From: Ditylenchus dipsaci
Lineage: Eukaryota > Nematoda > Chromadorea > Rhabditida > Anguinidae
Assembly: GCA_004194705.1 (NCBI GenBank)
Contig: SADC01001235.1
Location: 49,439 to 113,438 of the forward strand
Length of the DNA: 64,000 nt
Direction of reading: 5' to 3'
Shown piece after piece: positions 1 to 10,980 of the stretch (positions are counted from its first letter, which is position 1; each line of letters opens with the position of its first letter). The notes under the pieces were generated by a model. That model did no database searches, was not told the origin of the DNA, and saw nothing but the letters and a program-made list of their open reading frames with translations. A program made the position numbers and the translations under genes.

Positions 1-159
1 ACATGTCGGTTTATTTTTCAACCCTTCAAAAATCGTGAAAATTTCGGGTCGAACTCGACATTTTCGGGTGAAAATCCAAATCGAAAAAGCGGAATCGATA
101 GAGCTCGTGGGAACTAAGAAAACGCAATAAACAGCGATGTAATTTTTTTTTTCTTCGGA

Positions 160-232
160 CTGAGATACGGTCCCTCAAAGTAGGGGGTGTCGGTTTATTA
201 GAGGGTGTCGGCCTATTAGAGAGAATACGGTA
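160..232. mobile_element. right end of a TA-flanked CCGTATTTCC-type MITE (family B)
   Basis: The segment has repeated TTATTAGAGGGTGTCGG words and ends in AGAGAATACGGTA. This matches the reverse complement of the terminus seen in full at 17075-17223 and 20599-21752. No matching left end lies in the window. Bases 1-159 hold no recognisable gene. Confidence 0.6.
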
Positions 233-687
233 TTTGAAATGCGTTTGACTCGAAAGAAGAATTTTTGACCCTATAGCAAATTATCTGTAAATGCCAAAAT
301 GTTCATCTTGACGGCGATTTTTGTAGTCCGAAAAAAAAACTCTCGAAAAATTTTACGTTTTCGTCATGGTACTCCCCCTTATGGTCCAAAATGGTCAATC
401 TTATCATCTTGTTGGACCATAGGGGGAACAAGGCAAAAAAGTGAAAATTTGCGCGTATCTTTGGGCGTGAATCTTGGAGTTCAAATCTCACCGTGTCTGG
501 TCTAACAGTTGTAAAACTTGCGGCGGAATTGTCGCGTCGCAAATCTTGGCGTGCAAAAGATGAGGCGCAGATCTTGCAGAAGGTCAGGATGCAACGCTAA
601 TCTTCAGGCGCATATCTTGGAGTTAAATTCTGACATTCTCTCATCTAACAGTCGTTAATCTTGCGACGCAACTATTGGTGTGGGAAT

Positions 688-905
688 AGGGTTGGAATAA
701 GACCGGTCCGAATCTTTTCGGGAATATTCCCGGTCTTAATCTTTTTTTCCGGTCCGATTCGGTCCGAATCTTTTATCTTCAAATAACCAAATTTATTTTT
801 TAATTATTAAAAATCGAGCAAAATCGCTTAAAAAACACCAAAAAGATTCGGACCGATTTTTTCGGTCCGAATCTAAGATTGGACCGGGAATAAACTGGAA
901 TCTTC
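688..905. repeat. inverted phrase repeat built on GGTCCGAATC
   Basis: The word GACCGGTCCGAATCTT and variants are repeated near 700-770. They return in opposite orientation at 845-890, around an AT-rich centre. The right arm holds the mirror copy at 31810-32020, so the insertion predates the large duplication. Confidence 0.6.
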
Positions 906-987
906 CTGGGAATATTCTGGCCATGCCGTGGTTTCATTTCAATGATGTCATATGTAGGTAAATGACATACCATAAAAAGCACAGAAA

Positions 988-1371
988 AAAGTCTTTCTTG
1001 GTAGCATAGAAGAAAATGCTGAGCTAAATCGATTTACTGCTGACCAGCCTGTTGAAAAATCAAATTTAAATTAAGGATTCGAAGATGAGATGCCAAAAAT
1101 TAGAGGTTTGCGACCAGATATAAAGTACGACCACAAAAGTGTTATGCACTACCCTCCAACCTATAAAGATGCTAATGGGAATGTGAAGATACAGTTTACA
1201 GCCAAGAATAGTGAACAAGTAAGCATGAAATAAGAATTATACTTGCAACTTAATCTTTTCTAGTTTTCAAAAATAGATCAAGTGCAGCCGAGTGATCTCC
1301 AACATATTAACATTATGTATCGGTGTGAGCAGAAGTATTTTGACAGAGCGCAGCACTATCAAGTTGAATGA
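988..1371 (+). pseudogene. astacin (M12A) metalloprotease, C-terminal exons only
   Basis: Two exons encode the C-terminal half of an astacin zinc protease. Exon one carries KYDHKSVMHYPP, the Met-turn motif (S-x-M-H-Y) of the family, at about 1114-1150. It ends at 1218. A 45-base GT-AG intron (1219-1263) follows, and exon two (1264-1371) gives VQPSDLQHINIMYRC, which matches the family's LS-x2-D-I-x2-IN-x2-Y-x-C ending, before a TGA stop. Upstream the same frame reads ENAELNRFTAD but contains a TAA stop at 1072. The catalytic HExxHxxGxxHE half is absent here. The copy lies in the left arm of the inverted duplication and its twin is at 31122-31500. It is a partial gene carried by the duplication and is probably not functional. 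Confidence 0.65.
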
Positions 1372-2079
1372 TAGCTTCTTGAAAAAAAATATGCCAAATG
1401 ATGAGATCTTTCAGTTATTTCACTTACAATATTTAATCCGGAAATTTTGTGTGTGCTTGAAGACAGTGTCAATAGATTTGTTAAATATAGTATTAAAGGA
1501 AAGGCGGTATTTTTTCAATTTCCCATACTTGGATTTTGTGAAAAGTGCCCAAAATCACCTCTCGAACTAATTGTTTCTGCTCAACCAGGGCTGGGTGCGT
1601 GCCGCTTTTCTTTCGGCCCGGCCTAAAGTCTCTCGGGCCGCGGCCGGCTTGGTCGGCCCGGTATATCTAATGTTCCCGAAAAGTCTAGCTTCCGTTTTTT
1701 TGTATTTTTCTGAAAAATTTATGATTTTTTCGTATAAAATATTAAATAGAAGCTTTTTCATTAGTTATGAAATGTGCAATATATACATAATTTTTTTTGA
1801 ATGCCGTCGAAAGTCTGCAGTCATTAACAACGACCACTTATTCGTAGGTAACCCCACTTGAACACCTGGATAATTAATTCTGAAAGGCGACCACTTATAC
1901 ACATAGGCACTCTTAATTAGGTACCTTGGTTGTACCTGCTGGGTAAATAGGTATCACTACCTGAGTACTACCACCCTTGTAGCAGAATCAAAGTAGGAAT
2001 AACGAAAAAAACCGAGTGTAGGGCTTTGGATGCCTGGATACCACTAGCTGCATACCTGGGTATTACTACATCACTACTC

Positions 2080-2600
2080 CGTTCCATGCAGTAGACTTCC
2101 TTAGAGCCAGGAAGTTTCCTTAAAATTCCTTAGACTTCCTAGTTCCTTGAAAGTATTTTAGCCGATAAAAATAATTTCTGCTACCACCTGGACTCGAACT
2201 TGTTACCCTACAGAATTGGAGGATCAATTCACCGGGAAGCCACATAACATGTCGTGTCGGTACAAATTTTTGTGGATGAATTCGTTGCCCTGTAAGATTT
2301 GCGTGTTTTTGGTGAAAGAATTTTTTAAACGATTTTTTTGCACAAACAGTGTCCTCAACGGGTGTTTGACTTTCGAATGACTCCAATAAACAGCGACCTA
2401 CGCCAGCTTACAGAATTAAAACTTCGTCTCACCAATCCAACCAGACATGAGTCAATCCATCAATCAACTCATCACTGAAAAAATACAGTAGGGCCATTAA
2501 TTTCAGTAACAAATATTTATTTGAAGGCATGTAACAACAACTGGAGTACAACAATAACTGACAAGGAGACTGCAATGTGATATTTGGTCATTTTTATGCA
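2080..2600. other. non-coding stretch with a tRNA-like B-box sequence
   Basis: I see no gene. Near 2185-2255, minus strand, a segment ending AGTTCGAGTCCAGGTGG resembles a tRNA B box with a degraded upstream part. Similar B-box pieces recur at 14650, 14990, 15095, 20415 and 28060, which suggests an old tRNA-derived SINE. No full tRNA fold can be drawn. Confidence 0.3.
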
Positions 2601-3391
2601 CTAACTTCTTCCAGTATCATCGTGCTTCTTGTGCTGCATGCTATGATCCTTGCACTTGTCCTCTCCCTTGATGACAGTGGCGACTAAAAATTGGGATTCA
2701 TGATCATACACATAATATTGCAAGGATTGAGAGAGCGTTAAACTAACCGATCCTACGCGTATCACCTGAACCAAGAATAGTCAGAAAGGCAAAAATAATG
2801 AAAACAAAATTACCTTCAGGATGCGGATGTTTGTGCTGCGCCTGCTCAGCCTTGTTGCGCTTATCTAAAATAACCAGAAATCATTGACAGAAACAGTGCA
2901 AGATGCTGACCACCATCAGCCTTAGCAACATCATCCTGATCAATTTCCCCACTAGTGTACTCTCCGGCAATTTCTTCATCACAGTCTGAACAAGAAAATT
3001 CATTAAATGACAAGACATAATGACAATAGTGGACGAAAAACTATATGTGACCAAATTACGGCCGCGACGAAATTTCGCCGACGAAATCTTGTGACATATC
3101 GTTCTTAAAATCATTCCTTACCTGTAGTCATTAAATATCCGCCCGTCTGCATTGTCTGCTTTTTAAAAAGCGGTTGCTTCATAGCTACAAATACACAAGA
3201 TTATTACCTACGACGTAGATGAAATTTTATCCAAACCATTAGCATACCTGTCTTGAGCCATGACAAACCAAAATACCCAACAACAACCGACGCACACCAC
3301 AAAGCATACATTTCCTACAATAAAAAAAAGTATTCGGTACATGGAAGAGCAACAAAAACTTAAAACTAACCATTCTGCCGAACTTCAACAT
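2601..3391 (-). CDS. small single-pass membrane protein with acidic middle and His-rich tail (unknown)
   Basis: I do not recognise the family. Six exons splice cleanly: 3391-3371, 3314-3248, 3184-3122, 2985-2914, 2864-2814 and 2683-2601. The first intron is phase 0 and all the later ones are phase 1. No frameshift is needed, and all donors are GT and all acceptors AG. The product is about 118 residues. Residues 10-28 form one membrane segment (YALWCASVVVGYFGLSWLK). A Lys/Gln stretch follows, then an acidic part (DCDEEIAGEY...), then a His/Lys-rich tail (QAQHKHPHPE, HSMQHKKHDD). Such a tail could bind metal, but that is inference. The start ATG at 3391 lies inside the last exon of the truncated HSP70 and is in the same frame, so the true transcript may begin upstream as a chimera. 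The consistent intron phases argue for a real gene. Confidence 0.55.
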
Positions 3392-4172
3392 TCTTATTAT
3401 GGTTCTGAGGAGACGTAGCTCTTCGCTGGTTTCTTTTGGCTTAGACTCAGGCGAATTCTTTCCCGCAGCACTCTTCCAGTGAGTAGCATCGGAGACCTTA
3501 AAATGAAGCTTCCCCGGTTCTTCGACAGATTGACGGACATTGATGGCTTCAACCATTTCTTTCTTCTCAGTATCTTCGATGGCATGACGTTCGGCATCAC
3601 GGACCATATTTTCGATCTGGTCCTTCGACAGACCACCAGACGATCGGATTTTAACTGAAAGTAGAACAATTAACAGGATTTGATGAAGAGAACAATTGCA
3701 TACTTGGCTGCTCTTGCCCTGTGCCACAATCCCAAGCCGAGACGTTTACAATTCCACTTGCATCAATGTCGAATGTAACTTCAATTCGAGGCACCCCGCG
3801 AGAAACAGGAGGAATTCCGACGAGAGAGAACTGCCCCAGCGACTTTTTATCTGCAAATAATGATATAGATTGACGTAAACAAATGGGGAAAAGCCAACCG
3901 GCAGCCATTTTACGTTCGTCCTGATGAACTTTGATTTCCACTTGAGTTTGACCATCCGCAACGCCAACTAGACGATCACCATTCTTCGAGAAGGGCACCA
4001 CTGACGGAGTCGCATCAGCACCTTCAGCCTTTTCGATGACCTGAAAATTTACTCGTTAAAGTTTAAAATACGGAAATGTAGAAAAGCTAGTAAATCACCT
4101 TGACCTGCTTGCCTTCCATAACCGAGACGTGTGAATCGGCGTCCCCCGGTCGATGCCAATGACCGTGCTACG
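3371..4172 (-). pseudogene. truncated mitochondrial HSP70 (mortalin/HSPA9-like)
   Basis: Exons at about 4172-4099, 4040-3899, 3850-3704 and 3654-3371 encode pieces of mitochondrial HSP70. The first has STVIGID and then SHVSVMEGKQVKV, from the ATPase domain start, with a one-base frameshift between them. The second runs from [19 protein letters not shown] straight into [12 protein letters not shown]. In normal mortalin those two stretches are separated by most of the ATPase domain, roughly 370 residues, which is missing inside this exon. The next exons give the substrate-binding region ([33 protein letters not shown]) and then lose similarity. Introns are retained, so this is not a processed copy. 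Without nucleotide binding it cannot be a working chaperone. Its last exon runs in frame into the downstream membrane-protein exons. Confidence 0.75.
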
Positions 4173-4399
4173 GACATCAGACCTAAGCCAAGTAGGAAGG
4201 TATCGAAATAAGAATAGAATAAGAAAGAAATGTATCAAAACTGAAAATTATTACTTTGAGCGACCAGCCAGTGCATTCACACTAAGAGGTGGAAGTTTGA
4301 GAATTGCACGCATCATTCCGAGGCTTATACGCGATTTGGATGAAGCACAACTTAAAAATAGTACAGCTGAGAAAGTTACTCTTTAGATTTAAACAATCG

Positions 4400-4820
4400 T
4401 CAACGAAAAAGTGCAGTCTACCAGGTGTAGAATGAACAGTTGAACAGGTGCAGAATGAAGTCTAGACTCGACAAACTTGGTAAAGGAGCATGCCCGTGCG
4501 TTACAGTGGGACCAGTGGTTTTTTTAAAGATGGAGGACCAGTGGTTTTGTTCTTTCTCGCTAATTTTTTCTACCGGAGCTGCCTGGAGGGTGCCCCAACC
4601 TAAGGATCCCACCACAGTTGCCTGGATTACACCACAACCACCTCGAAGGTATCCCAACTGATTGCATTGCACTTTGACTACTCGGGGGAGGTGGTGTTGG
4701 TAGATGTTAGCCAATCTCCTGGAAATCCTCTCAACCGCCAAAGGGTAGCCAAACTGTCTGGATCATAATTTAGCCACCTGGATAGTACCTGAATTACTTG
4801 GATCGTACTCCAACCACATG
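4400..4820. repeat. degenerate tandem ACCACCTGG-type sequence
   Basis: Variants of CACCTGGATNNTACC recur every 20-30 bases on both strands (for example GCCTGGATTACACCACAACC). Similar degenerate arrays lie at 1910-2075, 16800-17355 and 37290-37375. A GGAGCATGCCCGTGCG word at 4485 belongs to the MITE family at 49478. No gene is seen. Confidence 0.45.
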
Positions 4821-6576
4821 GGTACAGGGCGATTGACCGTCACATTATTGACCGTCAGCCTATTTTGACCGTCACAATTTTTACCGCCACAAAATTGACC
4901 GTCAACGATTTTGATCGTCGTTTATGTTTGATCGTCGTGTAAATTGACCGTCGAAATTTTGACCGCCGCCATTTTGACCGTCGTTTAAAATGACGAGAAA
5001 CGGAAACGAATTTGATGCTAATCTTGACTGTGGGCAAGGGTATTGAATTCTTCAGGGTATTGAATTCTTGACTGTGGTCAAAGACCTAAAAATTAAATTT
5101 AAACGACAGTCAAAATGACTACGGTCTAATTTTAATCACGGTCAATTTACAGGGATCAGGACGATTGATCCCCGTCCGATTGATCCCCGCCGATTGATCC
5201 CCGGGCGATTGATCCCCGCCGATTGATCCCCGTCCGATTGATCCCCGGCCAATTTGAAAAAAATAGTGAATACAATACGGAGATGGTCATTTCGCCTAAA
5301 GTACTTTTCGCCCAAAAGTTCACTTAAGCTCAGGCAAGGGTAGGCCAGCGTATGTTTGGACGCACTCAAACATGATGTTTTTGCTAAGTTAGACTCAGGC
5401 TTAGACAGGCGAACTCCCAGTAAAAATAGGAGAACTACATAGGCAATTATTCAGACCCTAGATCAAGCATAATCCTCAGCTAAATAAGGCATATAGCTGG
5501 ATAGGGATCACGGATCAAAGATATATTTAATCCTGATCCTGAATCTGAATATAGGATTATTTCTGATATAGCTTTTTTAAGGCTATTTAACAGTTTTTTT
5601 GGGAAAATTTGTCTGATCTAGCCTTTAGTCTGATACACCCCTAATTCTTCCTAATCCACCCTGATACAGTCTGATCCGGCCTGATCTACTCCTGGCCATC
5701 TCCTGATCCGGATTGATCCACTCCTGTTCCCAGTGGGTTGGGCTGCATCAGAACGGGTCAGCCGTAGATCAGGGATGCATCGAGTCAGATCAGGCTGAAT
5801 CAAGATTTTGGATCAATATCTGGATCAAGATATTTTCGTCTTGTAAATAACTTTTAAAATGTTTTTCATGACCCAACTTCAGTTCTACTGGATAATCCAT
5901 GCACCAACTACACCAAATGGTCGTCCACTTGCATCATAAAAAAATTTACGTTTTGCATGTTCCAAAACTAGTTTTCTGGACTAACTCGGGCATGCTGAAG
6001 ATGGTTTGATAGTGGTTACATGCAGTTTTATCAGGTATTGATTTTACCAGAACCCGATTTTACCAAAACTCGATATATACCCTACAAAACCTCATTTTAC
6101 CATTATCAAACCATCTTTAGCATGCCCGAGTTAGTCCAGGGAACAGGTTTGGAACCTGAACCAGTGAAAAAATGTTGAATTTTTATCCAAATGGACGACC
6201 ATTTGGTTTGGTTGGTTCAAGCTGAAAAATTCCTCCGAAATTTTCACTGAAAGTGAGAGTGAAAAAAAAGTCATTGGGTAGTAGTACCAGGATAATCAGG
6301 TAGAACTCACCTCAGATGTCCAACAACATTGCTGTTATATTTTTGTTTGTTGTACATTAAAAAAAAATACTGGTGAAATTACATGAACTTTTTAATTGTT
6401 CGCGGATCAATCGGCCGGGGATCAATTGGCCGGGGATCCATCGGCGGGGATCAATCGGGGTGGACCCCAATTTATACGACGGTCAAATATAAACGACGGT
6501 CAAATTTGTGACGGTTAGAGTTGTGACGGTCGAAATATCCTGACGGTCTAAATTGTGGCGCTAAATCGACCTGTAC
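4821..6576. mobile_element. Foldback-like element, arms built on TTGACCGTCA
   Basis: The left arm (4821-5150) contains many TTGACCGTC words. The right arm (6470-6570) contains GACGGTCAAAT words in opposite orientation. The tips share GTACAGG(G/T)CGATT. Inside is a second pair of arms using GATTGATCCCCG at 5155-5250 and 6400-6455, so one phrase element sits in another. A family A MITE occupies 5912-6210. Flanks CAACCACATG and CAACCAGATG are an imperfect 9-10 base direct repeat. No transposase is visible. Confidence 0.6.
5912..6210. mobile_element. family A MITE (CCAAGTGG hairpin), copy 1
   Basis: An inverted repeat of about 300 bases with tips CCAAATGGTCGTCCACTTG and an inner core CATGCTGAAGATGGTTTGAT repeated in opposite orientation. 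Other copies lie at 14706, 18302, 19585, 20048, 27117, 27641 and 39845. Confidence 0.75.
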
Positions 6577-6644
6577 ACAACCAGATGGAAGTATCCCGAA
6601 CAACCTAAAACTACAACAATTATTTTGTGAGATTCTATCTTGGT

Positions 6645-7560
6645 TAATCATTTTTTTGAAGCAAAAATACTTTTTTTGTGGCAAATTTACTCTTTTTGTA
6701 GCAAATTTTCATTTTGCCTGGTTTCATTAAAATTTTTCGTCTTTTTTCAAAAGTGATAACATCATCATATAGCTCTACTCTTCTAGTTTCTAATGAGGTA
6801 TCGTTTCATCAGCCGGAAAACCCAGTAAAAAAACCTCTATTTTTGCCTTATTTTGGGACATTTTCACTTCTTTCAACTTCAACCATCCGTTTCTCAGCCC
6901 TGTGCAATTTTCAAAAAAAGCCTGATATGTCATTTTGTAGAAAAATTATTAAGCTTTCAAATAGTGCATTAACTCATAACTTTCGATATTGAAATTTTCA
7001 AGAAAAGTCAGTATTTATGCGACCGAACAACCATTTTCCTTCCATTTACTTTGATTTTGACTAGAAATCGACACGTTTTTTTGATGGTCATAACTTTTCT
7101 CGAAATAATCAAAAAGAAGAGTTTGACCCACCAAATTGTAGCTAAGATTTAGGGCTTACATTGTCAAGCTATTGTTGATGTAAATTGCTATGTTTGTTAT
7201 GTTATTATCCAATAAAACTTTCTGACGCCAATCAATTGTCGGGCAAAAAAATGCAACGCTCTTAAAAGTTGCCCAAAACAAACCAAGAAAATTATTTTTT
7301 TTAGAAAAGTGTAATGACAGTTTTGTAGCCCTTGAAGAGCTCTACAAAACCGTGTATTTGGTTTTTCGAAAACATTTATATTTACGTTCAAAATCAACAA
7401 GATAGAAAAATATATGTGCTGACGCCAATCAATTGTCCGCAACTGTACATGATGGTGTTACCACTTTTGAAAAAGACAAAAAATTTGAATAAAACCAGGC
7501 AAAATGAAAATTGGCCACAAAAAAAGTATTTTTGCTACAAAAAAATGATTATGCTTCTAT
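6645..7560. mobile_element. inverted-repeat element with AAAATACTTTTTTTG tips
   Basis: The segment 6645-6790 is repeated in reverse at 7440-7555. Shared words are GCAAAAATACTTTTTTTG, GCAAATTTTCATTTTGCCTGG and AAAAGTGATAACA. Two direct copies of CTGACGCCAATCAATTGTC lie inside (7222, 7418). No coding remnant is recognised between 6800 and 7440. The same GTGATAACA word occurs in the element at 9065-9480. Confidence 0.55.
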
Positions 7561-7639
7561 CTTTTAGTGTTACTGCTTTTGTTGACAGACGCATCAAAGA
7601 AATTTCTAACGCTAACGGTATCATGATGACAGGCATGTG

Positions 7640-8160
7640 AGGTAAGTGAGCCAGCTGTTGGTGTGATAGAAACACCATGGAGGCGCAGATAGGTGCCTGT
7701 TCCCACTAGTTCTATAATTAATCTTTATTTTAATACTCTATTTTTGGATGACCATCCCATTTTTCTTTTTTTTTATTGAAATAAATAAGGCCGTTACAAT
7801 TTTTTCCGACTTTTTTCAACATTTCTGGGGGAAATTAGGACGGCTCATCGAAATAAAAATGAAATCATATCAGAAAAAGTACGAAAATGCTTATTTGTCA
7901 ACTACGTGGTAAGATAAATTTTTAACCAGCCAATAAAGTCAATTCTTCATAAAACGAACCCATCATGTTTGTTTCTGCATAGAATCATCACATTTTACCT
8001 GAAAAAATGCTGAAGCTATCTCCCTGTCCCTTTACTCATATGTCATCCTAACAGAATTCCACACAAGATGTCGCTTTCCAAAATAGGATGGCCGAAAAAA
8101 GAATAAAATTTTTAAAATTAAAAAAAACTCTTCAAGCAATGCCAAAAATGAAATTTAGGT
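7640..8160. other. unassigned AT-rich intergenic DNA
   Basis: I see no open frame with coding character, no clear repeat and no RNA gene in this stretch. Confidence 0.4.
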
Positions 8161-8327
8161 GCCGAAAAGGCTAAAGTTTAGAATGTGACCTTTTTCTAAA
8201 AATGGTCAAAATCAGTTTTTTTAGTTGTGTAACATTGTAAAAATGCTCAGCATTCATTTTTATTGTTGGGAAAGCCAATTTTTCAAAAAAAAATTTTTGT
8301 CGAAAATTGTCAAAAAAGTCGGCTTAG

Positions 8328-8581
8328 TCGGTACTTATGCGGTTCCCCCCCCCCCATATCGAAATTAAGGGGCTTCCTATTGAATTAGGGTGCCTGCCGA
8401 AGGCAGGCAGGTAAAAAATGTGAAAAAGTCAAAATGTCTGATGGAAAAAAACCTTTTCTGTATTTTTATGTGGTCGGAAACAACGTTTTTATCGGTTTTA
8501 ACGTGTAAGAATTGCTTAGAAATGGTTAAAACCTGTTTTTGGGAAAATTTCGATATGGGGGGGAACCGCATAAGTACCGCT
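8328..8581. mobile_element. MITE with GGTACTTATGCGGTTCCCCC tips
   Basis: The termini GGTACTTATGCGGTTCCCCC and GGGGAACCGCATAAGTACC are inverted. CTTAG flanks both sides (8324 and 8582), a likely target duplication. The inner ends share CATATCGAAATT. A relative with tips GGTACTTATGCTGTTGACGG is at 24945-25308. Confidence 0.65.
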
Positions 8582-8608
8582 TAGGCGTGTAATCGGGTAG
8601 CTAGTAAC

Positions 8609-8670
8609 CTTAGGCTCAGCCTTAGGCTTAGGCTAACTCTAAGCTAGGCTTAGGCTTAGGCTTAGGCTTT
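8609..8670 (+). repeat. interstitial TTAGGC repeats
   Basis: About eight TTAGGC or near-TTAGGC units, the last run being a perfect triplet, interrupted by CTCAGC and AACTCTAAGC. TTAGGC is the nematode telomere unit. Here it is internal and short. Confidence 0.6.
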
Positions 8671-9064
8671 AATTTGTATGTATTTATTTTGCTAGATGGC
8701 TTCGGCTACTTCCTATCTATTCCTTTTCTGTATTTTTATTATTGGTGTTAGTGCTAGTGAGAAGAATGTGATTTAACAGTTTGCTTAAGGAATGTTGAAA
8801 TAAATTTTTTTTTGTGACATTTTTATACAAGAAAAACAGGTATTTAAGGAGCATATAACGTTTTTTGACAATTTTCGACAAAAATTTTTTTTTTTTGAAA
8901 AATTGGCTTTCCCAACAATAAAAATGAATGCTGAGCATTTTTTACAATGTTACACAACTAAAAAACTGATTTTGACCATTTTTAGAAAAGGTCACATTCT
9001 AAACTCCAGCCGCCGAAAATCCCAGTTTATAAACCGCAGTATGCGTTTCCAATTCACGGTGTAC

Positions 9065-9480
9065 GTGTTCACGGGTAAATCTTACTTTTTGGGACAAAGT
9101 TTTTATTTTGACTGATTATTTCAAAAAAATTCGTCTTTTTTCAAAAGTGATAACACCATTATGTAGCGCTGCGATTCTTTTTTCAATGAGGTATCAGTCA
9201 TTAAATTATCTTTGTAAAATATAGCAAAAAAATTGAAAGTATGAGCCTAATTATCTTTTAACTTGGTTCATACTTTTACCAAATTATCTTTCTGACTTGG
9301 TTCATACTTTTACTTTTTTAGCTGCATTTTACAAAGATAAATATTAATTCAATGACTGATACCTCATTGAAAAATAGAATCGCAGCGCTACATAATGGTG
9401 TTATCACTTTTGAAAAAAAAACGAAATTTTTTGAAATAATCAGTCAAAATGAAAACTTTGTCCAAAAAAAGTAAAATTTA
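9065..9480. mobile_element. inverted-repeat MITE with GTGATAACACCATTATGTAG core
   Basis: The stretch 9080-9235 returns in reverse at 9340-9480, including TTTTGACTGATTATTTCAAA and CATTATGTAGCGCTGCGATT. Between the arms is a duplicated CTTGGTTCATACTTTTA word. No coding content. Confidence 0.65.
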
Positions 9481-9508
9481 CACCACTACCCCTCCCCCCC
9501 CTCTCAAA

Positions 9509-9762
9509 AGAATTACAGTCGCCTCTCGCTATAACGGCATCCCTAAAAGTTCGTTCCCACCTAGGGTCCGACACTTTTTTAATCCAATTTTTGAAAAATT
9601 TTGCCAGTTCTGTTTTTACAGTCTGGTCGGAAATATCGTAAGGATTCCGATTTTGCCGATCGTTTTTTTGAAAAGTAAAAATTTGGGTTAAAAAGCGAAC
9701 ATTCGATATAACGGCACTTCTTTTTGAAAAAGGTATTCGTACCATTCGGACTATAAAATGTA
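9509..9762. mobile_element. Tc1/pogo-type MITE, tips CAGTCGCCTCTCGCTATAAC
   Basis: The left end reads TACAGTCGCCTCTCGCTATAAC. The right part has CGAACATTCGATATAACGGC. These are typical tips of short TA-inserting elements. The right terminus is diverged, so the end near 9762 is approximate. Confidence 0.45.
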
Positions 9763-9794
9763 CCCGCCCCTTTTAAGGTGATTTCTAGGCTTTT

Positions 9795-10310
9795 TTTAAC
9801 CAAGTGCAGACGAAAATTTTTACAAAAAAACAATGCTGTCAAAAATTTTATTGAACAACAACAGCATTTCTAACATTTTAGCTTTGCTTTCCCCTGTTTT
9901 TTTGAAAAACGCATTTCTTCCCTGTGTTATTTTGAATGTGATCATGTTTAAGGTGATCACGTTAGCCATAATTACCTTGCTGCCTATAATCGCAATATGT
10001 CGGGGTAGCTCGCACAGGTTTGACCCACCTAGAAAAGAGGGCACTTGTTCACTCAAATGGTTGGTAGTGGGTGGTAAGTGGGGTGGTTCTTTATTTATAA
10101 TTAACTTTTTCGCTAAGGCAAAGCCTAAGGCGTAGACTAGGTCAGTGCAAAAAAATCAAGACAAGATCAAACCTTTGTGTCAAAATACACGTCTTACTGG
10201 TCATTTGGGGGTATCTAAGTAGTCAGTTACTTTGGTGAAAATGTGCTTTTGAAGCAGGGCCCCGAAGTAAACAAAAGCCGAAAAGAGTATGTTTTAAGGG
10301 TAGGATGGTA
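9795..10310 (+). repeat. left arm of the second inverted pair (partner 29095-30395)
   Basis: The reverse complement of this segment appears at 29095-30395. Shared stretches include ACAGCATTTCTAACA, TCACCTTGATGCC-like sequence, GACCAGTAAGACGTGTATTT and GCCGAAAAGAG. The partner is longer because it holds two insertions (29266-29714 and 29894-30262). Their unoccupied sites can be read here at 10130-10138 and 9949-9951. Confidence 0.8.
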
Positions 10311-10319
10311 CAAAATCAA

Positions 10320-10735
10320 ACATGTTTCAGTATTTTTTATTTTAGCTTCCCTTGTAGAATTATATAACTATGATAGATAGAGGGGATCAATACATTTTTG
10401 AAGAAAAAATAACAAGGGTGAGAAGCTAAAAATGTTGCCCGCAAAGGTCAACAGGGTAATTCAACTTTACAAAAAAATCTGAACAATCATTAACTTCTGA
10501 CTTTATCTCTATGATAGCGCATAGCCATAAATTCTAACTTTAACCTTACACCTTATCAGGTTTATCATTGAAATTTTAACTTTAATTATTAATTTAACTT
10601 TGAAGTTTAATTTTCAAGTTTAACTCTATTATGGTTAATCCCTTTTTTAAATAATTTTTAACATTAACCCTAACTTTGTATTCGCTAGTAAAAACGGTGC
10701 AATTAATTAAATAACATAATAACAAAAATAAACTG
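10320..10735. other. unassigned AT-rich DNA
   Basis: Simple TTTAACTTTAA-like sequence is prominent at 10540-10680. I see no gene or inverted repeat here. Confidence 0.4.
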
Positions 10736-10739
10736 ACCA

Positions 10740-10849
10740 TCACAAAATAGGGAAGGGGCGCTTATTAGAGGGGGTCGCTTATTTTTTGGATGATCTCCAG
10801 AGGGGGGGGGTCGCTTATTAGAGGGGGCTTTTTAGAGAAAATACGGTAT
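10740..10849. mobile_element. family B MITE, right end
   Basis: Repeated CGCTTATTAGAGGGGG words lead to TTAGAGAAAATACGGTA, the family B right terminus. The left half is missing. Bases 10862-10970 match a direct copy at 49738-49820 (CTACAAAATGACATAT... CGGCG... TCACCCTGTAG). Confidence 0.6.
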
Positions 10850-10980
10850 ATCATTTGCTAGAGAATTATCCGAGCTACAAAATGACATATAATGGGCAAA
10901 AAAAGTAATAATTAAATGGGCTTAACGGCGCTGTCAAAATTCGGGTTTTTTTTTATTGGCTCACCCTGTAGGTTCGATTC

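Larger units (their letters stand above)
234..2075 (+). repeat. left arm of a large inverted duplication (partner 30630-32482)
   Basis: The sequence reappears in reverse complement at 30630-32482, about 28.5 kb away. Matching landmarks include the GCGACGCAACTATTGG region, a pair of antiparallel ORFs at 303-542 / 32173-32433, the astacin exons, and the GCTGGGTGCGTGCCG block near 1590. The arms differ by many substitutions, single-base indels and private insertions. The arm lies directly beside the end of a family B MITE at 232. It reads as an inverted segmental duplication or a very large foldback, not as the termini of a single coding transposon. Confidence 0.8.
8163..9010. mobile_element. 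inverted-repeat element enclosing a MITE and TTAGGC units
   Basis: Arms 8163-8325 and 8866-9010 are near-identical in reverse: AGAATGTGACCTTTTTCTAA, GCTCAGCATTCATTTTTATT and GGGAAAGCCAATTTTTC occur in both. The spacer contains a second MITE (8328-8581) and the TTAGGC run. Confidence 0.7.

Noticed and set aside
303..542. Antiparallel ORFs at 299-505 / 303-542, repeated at 32173-32433, as a conserved protein
   Set aside because: They lie in the duplicated arms, so their similarity is explained by the inverted duplication. The composition is not protein-like and no family is recognisable.
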